Positions 26,137 to 38,756 of a DNA stretch of 64,000 nt are shown piece after piece (position 1 is the first letter of the stretch; each line of letters opens with the position of its first letter). This DNA is from Moringa oleifera (Eukaryota; Streptophyta; Magnoliopsida; Brassicales; Moringaceae), in assembly GCA_021397835.1 (NCBI GenBank), contig JAJFZO010000882.1, positions 496,001 to 560,000 of the forward strand. The letters run 5' to 3'. The notes under the pieces were generated by a model. The model saw only the letters and a list, made by a program, of their open reading frames with translations. It did not search any database and was not told where the DNA came from. The position numbers and the translations under genes are program-made.

Positions 26137-28846
26137 ATGGATACCCAATGCATGCCATCTTCTTCTTCTTCTTCTCTGAATCCCAAAACCCAGAAGAAGG
26201 CAGAAACAATTCAATCATGGGCAACAAATCACCAACTGAAAAGCAGAATCTGCTTCAAATATTACAGGATGTATGATGTAACTCTCTTCTGTTGTTCTCT
26301 CCTTTTGTTTCTTTCTTTCTGATTCAAGTATAATAGATGAAAAGTTGATGTTTTTATCAGCAGTAGCTACACTGCTTGGACTTGCCAATGGAGACACAGT
26401 GAGAAAAAGGCATCCCCTACTGTGAAAACTTGGGCAACAAAGGGGAAGAGAGGAGTTATACAACCTGAAGAGGAGCCTGTGAGAGTAGCCAAAAAGAAGG
26501 GCACCATAGCTGGGGCTGTTGCTCTTATTATTGGTACCAGTATCGGTTCAGGAATTCTTGCACTCCCAAAGAAAGCTGCTCCTGCTGTAATGCTCCCCTT
26601 CCTTCTCTCTCTTTCTCTGTCTGTATGTTTCGCATTATACATGTTTGATTTTATGTTTAAATAGCAAAATTTCAATGTTTGAGAAGGGGCTATTCAATCA
26701 TCAAGGGTGCTAAGATATCCTTTGTGAAGTTCAATAGCTATGCATTCTTAGTGTTTGATTCTTTTACTCTGCAGGGTCTGCTTCCAAGCTCTATATTGAT
26801 TATAATTTGTTGGGCATTTCTCCTGATTGAGGCACTTCTGCTCATTGAAATCAATGTTGGTTTGCGGATGAGGAAGATGGATAGAGAAGAAGAGGGTGAA
26901 TTAGAGGTCATATCTATAAGAACAATGGCCCAAGAGACACTAGGAGACTGGGGTGGAACTTTAGCCACTGTTACCTATGTTTTCTTGGGTTACACTTCAA
27001 TAATTGCTTATATCTCCAAGAGTGAGGAGATCCTGTTCAATTTGGTAAATATTCCTGAATCAGTTTCAGGCTTCTTATTCACTGCGCTCTTCACATTGCT
27101 CATCTCCATTGGTGGAACTCGAGCCACCGATCAGGTCAACCAGTGGCTGACTGCTTCCATGATAGGTAGTACTAGACACATTCAGGATCAAGAATTCTGT
27201 GTTTAGATTCTTAAATTTGGAGTTTTCAGTGTTCATCTTCTATGAGACAAGTGTGAATAATTTCAGGTCTGCTACTGGCAATTGAGGTGCTGGCTATTAT
27301 GTATGGAGGGTGGTCGGGGTTCGAAGGAAACAGTAACTGGAGCTAAGTTCCAGCTACTACTCCTGTTGTGATTTTCTCCTTGGTGTATCATGATGTGGCA
27401 CCCGGTAAAGATGGCTCTTCCCCTGGAAGTACTTTGATTTTCAGCAGTGAGAGCAGTGCTTGTTGGTTTATGGGTTCTATTGCTTTGTTTCAGTTCTTTG
27501 TGCTTACTTGGGTGGTGATCTTACAAGATTAAGGGCTGCAGTTCTACTTGGTAGTCTTGTTCCAATGGCAGCACTGCTTGTTTGGAATGCAATTGCTCTT
27601 GGCCTCTCAACCCAGGCTGACCAACTGGTAGACCCTGTTGAATTGCTGACCAGGTCATCTAATCTGCAGTTATAATAGATTTTTCAAAATCTTCAAATGT
27701 TTCAATGACGCATTAGCTCCAGCCACTCAGATTATTTCTTGTACACCAGTTACTGAATCTTTTCAGCCACCCTCAGATTGTCACTCCTTGCTTCAGGGTA
27801 AAATGGAGTGGGGCCTCGCTCATGGTAGAGACATTCTCACTTCTGGCAATAGGAACAGCATCCATTGGGACTCTCCTAAGCTTCTCAGAGTTCTTCAAGG
27901 AGCAGCTTAAGGAGCTTTCATGGCCTACAAAGGTGCTGCAGGTAAGTTACATAGAATTCTTGTCTTGGTCTATCTGGCCATTAGTTATATACAAGTTCTC
28001 AATTGCCTGCATTAAAGCTTCACCTGTAACTTCTACTAAAATACAGAAACAAAAACAGCTCTCCTGGTTAAGAAATTGGTGGGGAAAAAACAGAATTAGC
28101 TTCACTGCAATGGCCATGGTTGTCACTCCATCTCTGTTTGTCTCAACAACGGTTCCAGATGCTTTCTCTGCTGCCACAGACATTGCTGTAAGTTCAGAGG
28201 TTGAGTTCTTATAGCAGCATTAATACTTAGAACCGTACCAATATCCCCAAAGAAAAGCTTACTTCAAAAGATGAAAAGTATTTCCACGGAAACTTGCTTT
28301 CTCATAATCAAGCACTACCAAAATGCCACCTACATAACCTCGGCATTGATTGTTTCCTCAGAAAATGCCTCAAATAGAAACCTAAATTTTCTATTCTCAA
28401 AGAAGTATTTGGTCTTATTCGTAATGCTTTCTAAACACTCTCACCAAACAACTCCTCAGTGTCCAAATGAAGCAGTTAATCATTCAGCATTCAAACAGGT
28501 AGAACAAATCTACTCAGAACCACAGAATGATATATGATAACAGCAGTACCCTTATGGGATAAACTTGCAAGTTGGATGTATCTCATAATTAGAAGAACAT
28601 GCATGTATTTCTGTAATACTGAGCATTCTGATCACTGAAACTCTGATGCAGGGAGGCTATTGTATGACAATGCTGTATGGTGTTCTCCCACCAGCAATGG
28701 CTTTGGCAATGTATAGCAAAAAAGGTGAAGATTCTAATCAAAAGCCATTACCATACACAAAGCTTGCACTTCTCGGGCTAGGACTATTTGCATGTGGAAT
28801 AGTACTAGAGCAAATTCTGCAAGATTTCCTGGCATTGCATCCCTAA
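26137..28846 (+). pseudogene. tryptophan/tyrosine permease family gene with in-frame stop
   Basis: Member of the aromatic amino acid permease family, probably plastid-targeted: the Ser-rich, basic N-terminus (MDTQCMPSSSSSSLNPKTQK) looks like a transit peptide. Exons are 26137-26270, 26364-26586, 26775-27165, 27267-27404, 27494-27653, 27797-27941, 28047-28187 and 28652-28846, all GT-AG and all joining in phase (508 codons before the final stop). Seen: GTIAGAVALIIGTSIGSGIL with the family's first membrane helix, WGGTLATVTYVFLGYTSI, ISIGGTRATDQVNQW, YLGGDLTRLRAAVLLGS and STTVPDAFSAATDIA. Exon 4 has TAA at 27344-27346 (TGG AGC TAA GTT CCA), where relatives are expected to have Lys, so the product would stop after 275 residues. 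Everything else looks intact: a recent null allele, a pseudogene in the making or a base error. Confidence 0.85.
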
Positions 28847-28899
28847 GAAAGGCACTGCAAAGTCTATTGCCCATATTATGATATCAATTTGTAAATTGA

Positions 28900-29260
28900 T
28901 GATTTTCAGTCCTCCATTCACTTATAAGACAATGGGGTGTGGTGTTCTTGCACTAGAGATGGTTTGTGCAATGCATAACAGAGAAGGTGACAGTGATGAT
29001 TCTGAGTTATTACAGGACCAAGGCCTGAACTTTTCCCGGTAGGACTGTTCCATATGAGATAAAGGTACAACATATCCTGCAAGATTTCTTAGTATTGCAT
29101 CCATGGCAAGAGTAACCTAAGCCATGATTAAAATTCTATTGCCTGTATTGTGACATTATCTTGTAAATTGATCAATGTGAAGTTTGAATTTACTTTAAAT
29201 TCTACTGCCTGTATTGTGATATCATCTTGTAAACTGATCAATGTAAAGTCTAAATCTACT
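28900..29260 (+). pseudogene. decayed tandem copies of permease exon 8 and its 3' UTR
   Basis: After the permease stop, 28939-29110 repeats exon 8 in degraded form: GGTGTTCT, CAATG, AGATTCT-like stretches, CAAGATTTCTTAGTATTGCATCC matching CAAGATTTCCTGGCATTGCA, then TGTAAATTGATCAATGTGAAG. A shorter third copy of the 3' UTR part follows at about 29195-29260 (CTACTGCCTGTATTGTGATA, CTTGTAAACTGATCAATG). No open frame remains. Confidence 0.75.
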
Positions 29261-29979
29261 TCAATATATTCTTCGTAAGGACATTTGCACCTTTTCTTTA
29301 GGTACTTCTCCTGCTGTCTTATAGCAAGAAAAAAATAGCCCCACGAACCCTCTTATTTGCTGCTGAGAATTGAAAATCATGCAAGGATGAAGTGAAACTG
29401 ATATAAAATGCAGATTTACACTTAGTTTCAGCTTATAGAAAGCTGAAACCATTTCAAGCCTCAAATTATTCAAAGAGAAAACACTTCAATTCTTTGGGAC
29501 ACTAGGTTTATGCTTCAAATTTGGGCTGCGCTGAACCCTCGAAAAATTAAACATGATCCTGTTGATCTGATTTTTTGCTGATCCTTTTGAGAAATAGATT
29601 AAAAAAAAGGTTTTAAGGGTGCCCTGAACTTTTAAATCATCATGTATCAATATCTCTTCAAAAGATAAGCAAAAAATCATATCAGTTAAAAGATTCTGAT
29701 ACCTAGAAAATAATATCAAGTTCTTCGGAATTCTAACGAGATCTCTTCTACAAATTGTCACACTCAAAGCTGCCACTTGTAACAGGGATTCATACCAAGA
29801 GGCACAAATTGAATTATCTATTTCGTAAATGGAACACAGCAATCCAGCACAATTCACAAATAAGTTAACAATAATTGGAATACTAACATAACATCATCAA
29901 ACAGATAGCAAAGTTCAATGTAAAAATACCTTAAAACAAAATGCTTCAAACATCCATCTGAACAAACTCACATGAGATC

Positions 29980-30646
29980 CTAGTTCTTCACAGTTGTCAC
30001 TTGCTTCAGAAGCATCTGTACAACATCATTCGATATTCTTGCAGCATTGAGCTTCAGCTGTTGGATCTTTGCCTCTGTTTCTCCCTCAAGCCGCTTGACA
30101 TTAGCACCTGAGTCCCCACTACTCTGTTTGCAATGTATGAACATGTTCCAGTTAGCTTCACAAAAACATGGAAAGGACGTTGAAGCATTCTATTACAGTC
30201 AGCACAGGATATCATAAGTATTCATGTATATTTGGGAGTTCTGGTGGGTGAAACGAGCTCAGATCTGAATGAACTGAAGATACCAAGATTTTCTGTTTTC
30301 TTTTTCATACCTCAGCAACCTTTCTCTGAAACTCAGCTTCTATTTGAGCACGAAATGCAGCGACCTCCTTTTCAGCCTCTTCCTTGGCTTGTTTTAGCCT
30401 AGCCAATTTTGCTGAAAGTGAAGCAGAACCAAGCATCAGACCTCCGTAAATGTAACACTTCTTTAACTCAATAGAATTCCCAATAATCCATGAAAGCATA
30501 TTAGAATGTACGCAAGAATAGGCTTAATGTATATTTAGAAAATAAAAGAAGTGCTAACCATTTCTGGCAGCATTGACTATGTGCTGAGCTTCTTGCTCTG
30601 CAGCTAGCAGGAGTTGAATTCCATTCGGTCCCCTGTTAGCCTCCAT
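29980..30646 (-). CDS. VHA-G: V-type proton ATPase subunit G
   Basis: Peripheral stalk subunit of the vacuolar H+-ATPase. Exons on the minus strand: 30559-30646, 30311-30411 and 29980-30123, joining in phase to 110 residues, the usual length for plant subunit G. The start [20 protein letters not shown] is typical. The central part is a charged coiled coil ([20 protein letters not shown]), and the end [20 protein letters not shown]...[10 protein letters not shown] is conserved in the family. A leader intron is inferred from an acceptor near 30670 to a donor at 32194, with the leader exon starting around 32230. The gene converges on the permease gene. Confidence 0.93.
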
Positions 30647-30669
30647 ATCTGCTGGAAGTGATGATAGCG

Positions 30670-32194
30670 CTACACAGGCAGATATGATGAACGAAAATTC
30701 AGCACTTTCAAACTGTTAGAGAGATGCTTCGGACTGCAATGAAAAATCCATATACATAATTTTTGTTTCAAGGCATGAAGCTGTCTAAGTAGTTTAGTTC
30801 TGATAAGTATTTAACATATGACAGCTGCATCAGATCAGCCACATAAAACACCACACTGATTCCATATGTTGCACATGAAAACATTAACGTAACACAAACC
30901 TAGCAAAGTCAGTCTTATCAGAATGGGAAATTGGTCAATATCAAACATAAATTTGTGAATAGACCGATGCATTCTCTCGTAACAATAACAGAAGAACATG
31001 CTAGTGACATCTCCTCCCTTAGTAAAGTAAACACAAGGTGGCCGGTGAGATTGGGGTTCAATTCCCCATGGATGCATGGGTAAATTTTCCAAGCTGAGAG
31101 CAAAACAACGGCTCAAGGAAAAAATGGTTGTGTATGTCAAAGTCTTTGCCATCTTGAAAAAGGGTCCAAAAGCCAGTGAATAGTAGAAATGAATGTCAAA
31201 CATACACAAATAATATACACTCAAAGCTTGGATGACAAAAAGCAAGCTACATCTACACCTTATGTATGAGACCTATGCGAAATCCAAATAGGTTTCTTGA
31301 GTAGCTTAATAGGAGTTCCTATATACTTCATCATTTCATCTACTCTTGATTAAATAACAGCAAATTACATCGCCTGTGAAAGGAGTAACGATTTGGAAAA
31401 ATGAAGAGGAAGAAGATAGTTTCCAACCTGGGTGAGAAAAACTATCTTTATCCAAAAATCTGGTATTTATACATGAGACCTTCACTTAACTCTTGAAAAC
31501 TTGTATTGGATACTTAAATTAGAAACCACCTAATACTTTCAAACCTGAATTACACTGCCTAACAAAGAAACAGCTTTAACCAAGGTATCTATAAAGTAAA
31601 CAAACTCAAGGAATGGCGATGTCAATCCAGCATTCTATTTCCCAAGTTAACTGAATGCTTTTGATTAAAGATCTCAGCCGCAAAATTCTACTAAATGCAT
31701 ACCATTTCATAAAAAAGTTGCATATTATAAAACCTAAAATCGGCATCATTCATGGTGGATTCCATCCAAGAAACCATCTCATCAGGGACGGATCACACAT
31801 ATTCCTCAGGCAAAAGAACCCATCAACAACCAACTTGATTGGTTAGAAAGAAAATTAATTACACGCATCCGGCTAAAGAAACCCAAATTACCCATCAATT
31901 TCTTCAATGAAAAGCTAATTAACAGGAGTTTATCTCAAATACACATTAACAAAACTTGTCAGAACAGAGGAAAGAAGAGGTACTAGTTTCACCGTCATCC
32001 TCATTTCAATGAATTCAGTTAACTGAAGATAACGGGGTTGTAGAAACCAATGATCATAAATTAAAAGATCCAAGCAATCGAATTCACAATCGAAAAAAAT
32101 GATGGTGAAACATATTCTGGATGTACAGAGAGCCGCAAGAGAGATTGGAAAAGAGAGAGAAAGAGAGAAACCGCCTATGCTAGAGAAGAAGTAC
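30670..32194 (-). other. leader (5' UTR) intron of the V-ATPase subunit G gene
   Basis: About 1.5 kb between an AG acceptor (minus-strand GTGTAG at about 30670) and a donor CTGAG|GTAC at 32194/32195. Contains no convincing gene. A GGTTCAATTCC stretch at about 31048 resembles a pol III B box, but I saw no matching A box. Confidence 0.55.
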
Positions 32195-32230
32195 CTCAGA
32201 AACCGGCGTTGGGTCAAAAGATCTTACTGG

Positions 32231-33153
32231 AATTGAGGCTTGCTAGACACTTATTTGAACCAAAAATAGTATCTTTTTATACAATTTTTTTTCTCTGTTC
32301 TTAATTTGTTTCAAGAGGTTAAACAGAGGGAGAGGTGGGTCAGTTACTGTGGTTTCAGTAAGACTTCAGTAAATTGCTGAACTTTGGAATCACTGACACA
32401 TCCAAATTTTCTAAGGTTTCTATTGTTCCTTTGAAGTCCTCTGGAAAAGTAACAATTTTTTTAAAAAAACTTAAAATTAAAAAAATATATAGTTTAAAGT
32501 TCTTGTGATATTTACCCGATTAAAAACTTTATCTTATTTATTTATTTATTATAATTAAATAATTATTTCAAGATAAAATCACAGTTGAATGGATGAAAAT
32601 CTTTTGCTAATTTGGATTTTGTGTTGAGTTTTTAAAAATGGAAAATGATTGAGAAAAATATATATTTTTCAAAATATTAATTTAATTTATATTCTAAAGT
32701 AATTCATATTAATATTATTTAAATTAGATATACTAAAGTTTCAAATTGGTTCAAATTTATTCGTCAAAATTTATTTAAAAACAGTTTTAATACTTTCAAT
32801 TCAATTTTGAAGGAAATTAATCTAAAATTTAAATTTATTTAATTATCGGGCTCTAACTTGAAAAAAAATTGAAACTCAACAATACTTAACATTAGACTTT
32901 ATGGTTTTTTTACACAAAAAAATTACAATATTTAATGATGTTAAATTTTTAATAATTTAATAAAACCAATAATTTATGTTTATTATTTTAATTTTTATAT
33001 TAATATTATAAAATATTAAAATATTTTTATAACTATTTATTAGAAAAGTTGGATACAAAATACGGATCTTCAACAAATAATGCATATTATTGCTCTCCCA
33101 TATGAAAACACTACACAGAAAGTAAAATTCCTGGAAGGGAAATGCTAACGATC
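32231..33153. other. AT-rich intergenic spacer
   Basis: Spacer between the V-ATPase G promoter side and the 3' end of the proline-rich gene. The first 150 bp are presumably the V-ATPase G promoter (minus strand). No other feature seen. Confidence 0.5.
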
Positions 33154-33597
33154 TTAAAGAAATGCTGTTCGTGCGGCGTATCCATACCGTCCTCTTCTCG
33201 AGTTAGCACGCCGTTTCTTGTAAACCATTCCACCAAATCCGACCACAGCACCTCCTGCAAGCACTCCGATCACTATCCCAGCCTTCTGTCCACCGCTCAG
33301 CCCACCTGAAGACCCCTTCTGTTTTTCCCGGTCCGTCTCGGGAGAAGATGGTGCCGATGCTGGAGAGTCAGAACTCGGAGATGGAGATGGAGGAGGCAGC
33401 GACGGTGGCTGTGGTAGTGGTGGTGACGGTGGTGGTGGAGCAGGAGGGTCCTCGTTAGGTGTTGGTGCATTAGGAGACGGTGCATTAGGAGCTGGCGCAT
33501 TAGGAGATGGCGCTGTTGGTTCAGATGATGCGAGCTTTGCAAGATAAAGAGAGATGAAAACGATGAAGCTGAGCTTGAGAAGTGTCGCCATGAACAT
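33154..33597 (-). CDS. proline-rich / arabinogalactan-like membrane-anchored protein
   Basis: Single-exon 147-residue protein. Residues 1 to about 25 (MFMATLLKLSFIVFISLYLA) form a signal peptide. The next 70 or so residues are rich in Pro, Ala, Ser and Asn with repeats of APNAPSPNAP type and PPPPSPPLPQPPSLPPP, the composition of arabinogalactan/extensin-type hydroxyproline-rich proteins. A hydrophobic helix follows (about 107-126, AGIVIGVLAGGAVVGFGGMV), then a short basic tail (YKKRRANSRRGRYGY). So it is probably a type I plasma-membrane protein with a glycosylated wall-facing part. An in-frame second ATG two codons in could also serve as start. Only 482 bp separate it from the PDI-like stop upstream, so its promoter lies in that gap. 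Confidence 0.8.
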   Translation of the reverse strand: MFMATLLKLSFIVFISLYLAKLASSEPTAPSPNAPAPNAPSPNAPTPNEDPPAPPPPSPPLPQPPSLPPPSPSPSSDSPASAPSSPETDREKQKGSSGGLSGGQKAGIVIGVLAGGAVVGFGGMVYKKRRANSRRGRYGYAARTAFL

Positions 33598-34079
33598 GGT
33601 AATTAACCGGAGCTGAAGTTGATTTCGAAAGAAGGATTTTGAGAGTTCACAGAGAAAGTCAAGGGAGAGATGGCTTTTTGTATGAAGATTTCAGATGAAG
33701 CAAAGAGAAAGTGCTAGTTTTGATCCAATAAAATTGTTTACTGTTTAGATAACTTCAAGAAGGAAAATTAGGGTTTTTCTTTAGATTTTCAATTTCCAGA
33801 GCTTAGTACACTCCGCCTGTGACTATAAGCAGCCGGCAGCATACAGAAGCTGCTCCTACTATATGCTTCCCTAAATCTGCCAAATCAGTTTCTAGGTTAG
33901 TTTTTACTATCCTTTTTCAGACTGGTTACAGAATATTCTGCTCATATGATTTTCGTTGATTTTGCTGATATCATTTCTGAAAACAAATGTGGGTATTGCT
34001 GTAATGATACTCATGGCAAAGATTGGAAGATGACAGTATTTGCTAATCAATTTGATGACATGCTTAAATATTCTAGCAT
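33598..34079 (-). promoter_or_regulatory. compact intergenic gap: PDI-like 3' UTR and promoter of the proline-rich gene
   Basis: Both flanking genes run on the minus strand, so this 482 bp must contain the poly(A) site of one and the promoter of the other. No specific TATA box could be assigned. Confidence 0.45.
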
Positions 34080-37000
34080 TCACAACTCATCTTTTACATT
34101 GATGTTATCGTTATTTTGATTCTTGGTGTCATCGATGCCATTGGAATCTTCAGATGAGGCCGGTTTCTGGAGCTTGAAAGGGACCGATGCATGTTTCTTC
34201 AGGAACTTGAACAATTCAACAACCGTCCGATCTGCATCTACCGTCACCTGGACAAGCCAACAATCAGGGTAGCCAAAAGCTGGTAAGATAACAAGGTAGA
34301 ACATGAAGAATTAATGTATAGGAAGTAAGAAAAAATGTTAATTGGAGCTGTGAATCCAACTAACCGGATCAGAGATCTTTCTTCCGGCCGGGAAGAAAAG
34401 AAGGGTAGGAAACCCATTAGCCTGCAAAAAGAAATACAAATATCAAAATGTAACAATACCATGAAAAGAAAGGAAAAATCAAAGATCTATTAGGTTTATA
34501 TTTGAAAACATTTTAAAAAGTGCCATGTTCGATGTTATCTGAGCAGACATAAACGTCATGTTATTTTGACTCACATGATCTTTTTTATACTGAATCACTT
34601 GAGATAAGATCATTTTAGTGCTCACCCATGCATGATAAACTTGAAAAACAGTGCTGTTCGAGTTCAGAAAACAACTTTCAAGAACAAGCTATGGGGAAGA
34701 AGGGAAAAAAGACATTCACTATGTGAAATTGAGAAGATTGGAAGTGTTTAAGTAATAGTATACCTTGGCCCGGGAATGCTCATTAGTGGTTCCATCCATC
34801 TTGGCTATTATAAGGGAATCAATGCTTCTCAAATATTTGCCAAGCCTATTGTAAGTTGGCTCGAAAGCCAAACAATGGAAACACCAGGGTGCATATATCT
34901 GTTAAAAAACCAAGTTTCAAGGTCACAACAATGCAGTAGATAAGCTTGAAAGAAATTAAAAAATTGCCAAATTGATCTTCCCTGCATACATTCATTCACC
35001 AATGAAGATATCTACCTCGAGAAGAACATCCTTTGATTCGTCGAGAACGATTTTGTTGAAGTTATTGCCAACGACTATCTTAACATCCCCATCATTCTGT
35101 GACCATATCCATACATGACAAGAATAAGAGGCAAGGAATTTTGTATTGAACACCTTGTGTGGTAAAAATCAGACAGGCTTACCTTCTCTGGAACTGGATC
35201 TGACTTGTAGAAAGGTTTAAGCTTGTCTGCCAAGAATTCCTCTGCAAATGACTACACAGAGAATTCATGGAAGACAGATTAGCAGAAACAGTGAGCAAAG
35301 GACCAAGAAGAACAAGTAATTAAAGAAGGAAAAATTAAGGTTTCACACCTTAATACTGCTTGTTGTCAATTCACCATCCAGCAAAAACTTGGATTGTTTA
35401 TCTTCTTTGTATGCAAGAACCTTCAAGCAAACAGATACCCATCAGGGAATTCAGTTTAATTTCCTTCTCTTGAACAATCTCTTGCGATATGTATCAAGTG
35501 CCTGAAAGATGAGGCGAAGCAAGTGTGCATAAGACATTGTTGGGATGATGACTTACCCTTGGGGCATCGCCGTAAACACTGAAGTAGTTAGCGAGGTCTC
35601 TCCCATCCTGATTGTCCATTTCAATTAAGACGAAAAGAATCTGAAAAGATTTTGAAGGAATCATGTTTTCATTTGGCCTCGCTACTATGTTTTCTGTAAA
35701 GAAGAAGATTATGATGATACCTTTCCCTTGCAAGCTTTTGCTATCTCTCGGAACATGGGCATGAACTTTTCTGAATCATTTGAAGTGGCAAAGAGCAACA
35801 GCTGAGAAGGAAATTATGCATACTGAAATTGTAAATTATACTCCTTGGATGGCAAATTTAGAGAGGAAAAAAGCTCAGAATGGCTCAGGATTCTTACCTG
35901 GTTTTTTATTGGATTATCTTGTATAAACATAGCAGTTTGTAAGCTAAAAGTGATCACTGAAGAAACCTTGTTGGCTGACACAAATTGAACTATTGCCTGT
36001 TTGGAGAATTCACCATCTGCAGACATGAAGAAAGGAATCTGTAAACTTCATTGTGGAACTTGAACTAAGTAAGACCTGAAAGGGTTGAAAGTTACTGAAA
36101 TAAACCATAGTAGGTTGATTCTTCATCATCCTTATTCAGCAAGACCAAAGCAGGTCGCTTGACTTGGGATTCAATGCCGAAAAGCTTTGCAATATCAGGA
36201 TTAGCGGTTTGATAGAAATTAACATCATCTTCCATTCGGGAAGCAGACGCGAGTGCCTCACTCTCAGGACCCTGTAAGAACCAGAAGAACACAAAAATGG
36301 CCTAATAAGCTGCAGAACAGAGGCAGAATTGGGTTTCCCAGACATTCAGAAGGCAGATTGAGTACAAAGTACTTCAGGAAATTGGTAAGTTCAGCACTCT
36401 GCATATGCTTGATGCTACCTTTCATGAACACTTAATTTCAACCCAAGGCATTTCATTTTAACGATCAAGAACATTATTTAATGAGTAATCAAGAGTGATA
36501 TAGTGCCAAAATGAAACAGTGCACAGACCCCAAAAAAAAAAAAAAGAAATTGTGATTTTTATGAAAGCTCAGATGCTAAAAGTGCTTAGATAAGTACCAA
36601 TAAGGAGTCTAGAAATCCCAGAACCACTTTAGGATCTGCTGACAGAATTTCTTCAGCCTTCTCTGTTGAGGTTATGTCGTGAAGAGTAGGCCCAGTTTTC
36701 TTCTTTATCCAAGCAACTATGGCTTTCCTGCAAGTGAAGTTGCAATTTTACAGGCCATCTCATACCATAAGATCAGCTCTTGTTCATAGACACAATATCG
36801 CAAATGCATTCTGTGCATTACCCATATCAAAGAAACAAATGATTCAAACAGGTAAGATTGGAGACACATAATCTATCCTTTACTGTTACTAATCTTACTT
36901 GGATTTGTCTCCTAGATAAAGCTGATGGACTCCATCAACAAAAAGGAACACGAAAGGGACACCTATGACCTCATATCTCTCAGAGAGCTCACGTTCCTCC

Positions 37001-37410
37001 ATGACGTCCACCTTGGCCAGCGCCGCCACGCCCTTCAACTCCGTCGCAGCCGCTGCGTACTCCGGCGCCAGCGCCTTGCAGTGCCCGCACCACGGCGCAT
37101 AAAACTCCACCATGGCGAACCTGTTCTTCTGTATGAACTCGCTGAAATTCTCCTTCTTCAACACCGCCACGTCCCTCTCGTCAACGCTGCTCGCCCACTG
37201 CGAGGCCTGGTCATCGCCATCTGATTCGTCAGCATCGTCGTTCTTCTTCTCGTAATCTGGAGGACCCAAATCGCTCGCGACCTCTCTTTCTTGGGCCTCG
37301 AGGAAAGCGATTTCCTCTTCAAGATCATCGTCGTTGGCTCGTGACAATGGTGAAGCCAAGAGAACCAGAGCTGAAACGAAAAGAATGAGAAGAGCTCTTG
37401 GTTGCGCCAT
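34080..37410 (-). CDS. PDIL1-3: protein disulfide isomerase-like protein with KDEL (PDIL1-3/1-4 type)
   Basis: ER oxidoreductase of the a-b-b'-a' type. Twelve exons: 36899-37410, 36598-36727, 36106-36271, 35898-36016, 35721-35801, 35557-35640, 35349-35420, 35183-35251, 35016-35096, 34764-34898, 34365-34421 and 34080-34247. All join in phase to 557 residues. A signal peptide covers about 1-25, followed by an acidic stretch (about 27-67). The first thioredoxin domain has APWCGHC (Cys 108 and 111) with cis-Pro 152. The second has APWCFHC (Cys 444 and 447), where Phe replaces the usual Gly. The end NVKDEL is an ER retention signal, and one NFS sequon lies at residue 88. The C-terminal RTVVELFKFLKKHASVPFKL fits the PDIL1-3 branch better than PDIL1-4; that choice is from memory. 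Confidence 0.95.
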
Positions 37411-38756
37411 TGTTGAGGCAGAGTTCAGATACTAGATGGGCAAAAAACCTGCATTTAGGGAATCTTTCAGTCTGAGTAAGACAGAATCTCCGCTGATTTC
37501 TTACCATATCTTGAAATCCATTTTAAGTTCTTGACATTTTTGAGTTTTGTAGTAATCTCGGTCCCTAATGGCCGTCATCCTCCATATTCCTATGATCTAA
37601 TCGACACATCTAATCTCATATACATATGTATATATGTATATATATATATATATTATATTATCAATCTGCATGGCAAGTGTTACTTTCTTTTCTCTTTTTT
37701 TTTTCATTTCTTTGTATAAATTAATAACAAGAAGGACAACATATTCTATTTGCTCGAGAAAATCCAACAAAAGAAAATCTGACATTAACAAATTTAAATC
37801 AATATCAAGAATTCTTGATGATAGTAGCCTTAAAAAATTCTCTCACCATAAAACTAACCTAATCAACCAAATAGAAAATCATATTCGAAAATAATAATGA
37901 TACACATTTAGTTTTGGGTATCGATTTTATGTTGCTTAGAAATCATTTTACCATTTCTCTTTATTTCGAAGTCTGAAATGGGCAGATAAATCTCAATTAT
38001 ATTTTTTAAAGTATTATTTAAAGTTACAATTTTTCTGAAAAATAAAATTGTGTAGTTAGGAACAAACTAAATTATATGGAAAAAGAAAAAAAGATTATAT
38101 AAAGATATTTTGATACAAAGACATTCAGATTGTCTTACAAGATTGATCCCTTAAAACATATATGAAGCAGCCGGACTGAAACTGCAATCACAAAACTGTC
38201 TTATGCTGATACTATTAGCAGTACCAGGTACTAGCTTTTGTTCCAGATAGCACACAGATTCGGCTTGCTAGTTTGGAAAAAAATAAGCTAATGCAGACAC
38301 TCTTTCAGGGCATAGAGTAGTTAAGTTGAAGTTCACTTGTAGAATAGGAGATCCATAAAAGTTGAAGTTGATGAAGAGAAACCTCTCAGCTTCACCAAGC
38401 ATTTCATATCAGTCACTGCAATTGGTGAGATCCATAGTTCAGTCAGTGAAATGTATGCTTTTGTGGAGGAACTGTTTTCAGTAGCTTGTAACTCAGCAGC
38501 TGAACTAGTTGCTTATCTGAAGTTCTTTTCCTTCTTCCCTATGCTTCTCTTAAATAGATTGTCTAAAGGATTTGCAGCCAGAAACCAGAAAGCCTATTGA
38601 GTTGGTGATAGGTTGATCACCAAATCATAGTTGCTGTTGCAGGAGTTTCAGTTTTACAAATCTTTTTCTGTGGGAATATCCTCCTTGTTTATGGATGTTC
38701 ACCCTTCTGAGGAAATGCAGAGAAGAAGATTCAACAGAAGTTTGGATCAGTCTAGC
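37411..38756. other. intergenic: PDI-like promoter side and WAP-like 3' UTR
   Basis: Contains a TA/TATG microsatellite at about 37618-37665 and an AT-rich core. The part from about 38100 to 38756 is of mixed composition and is probably the 3' UTR of the minus-strand WAP-like gene. No other gene seen. Confidence 0.5.

Noticed and set aside
31032..31075. GGTTCAATTCC resembling a tRNA B box in the V-ATPase G leader intron
   Set aside because: No A box at a suitable distance and no A tail, so it does not support a tRNA or SINE call.
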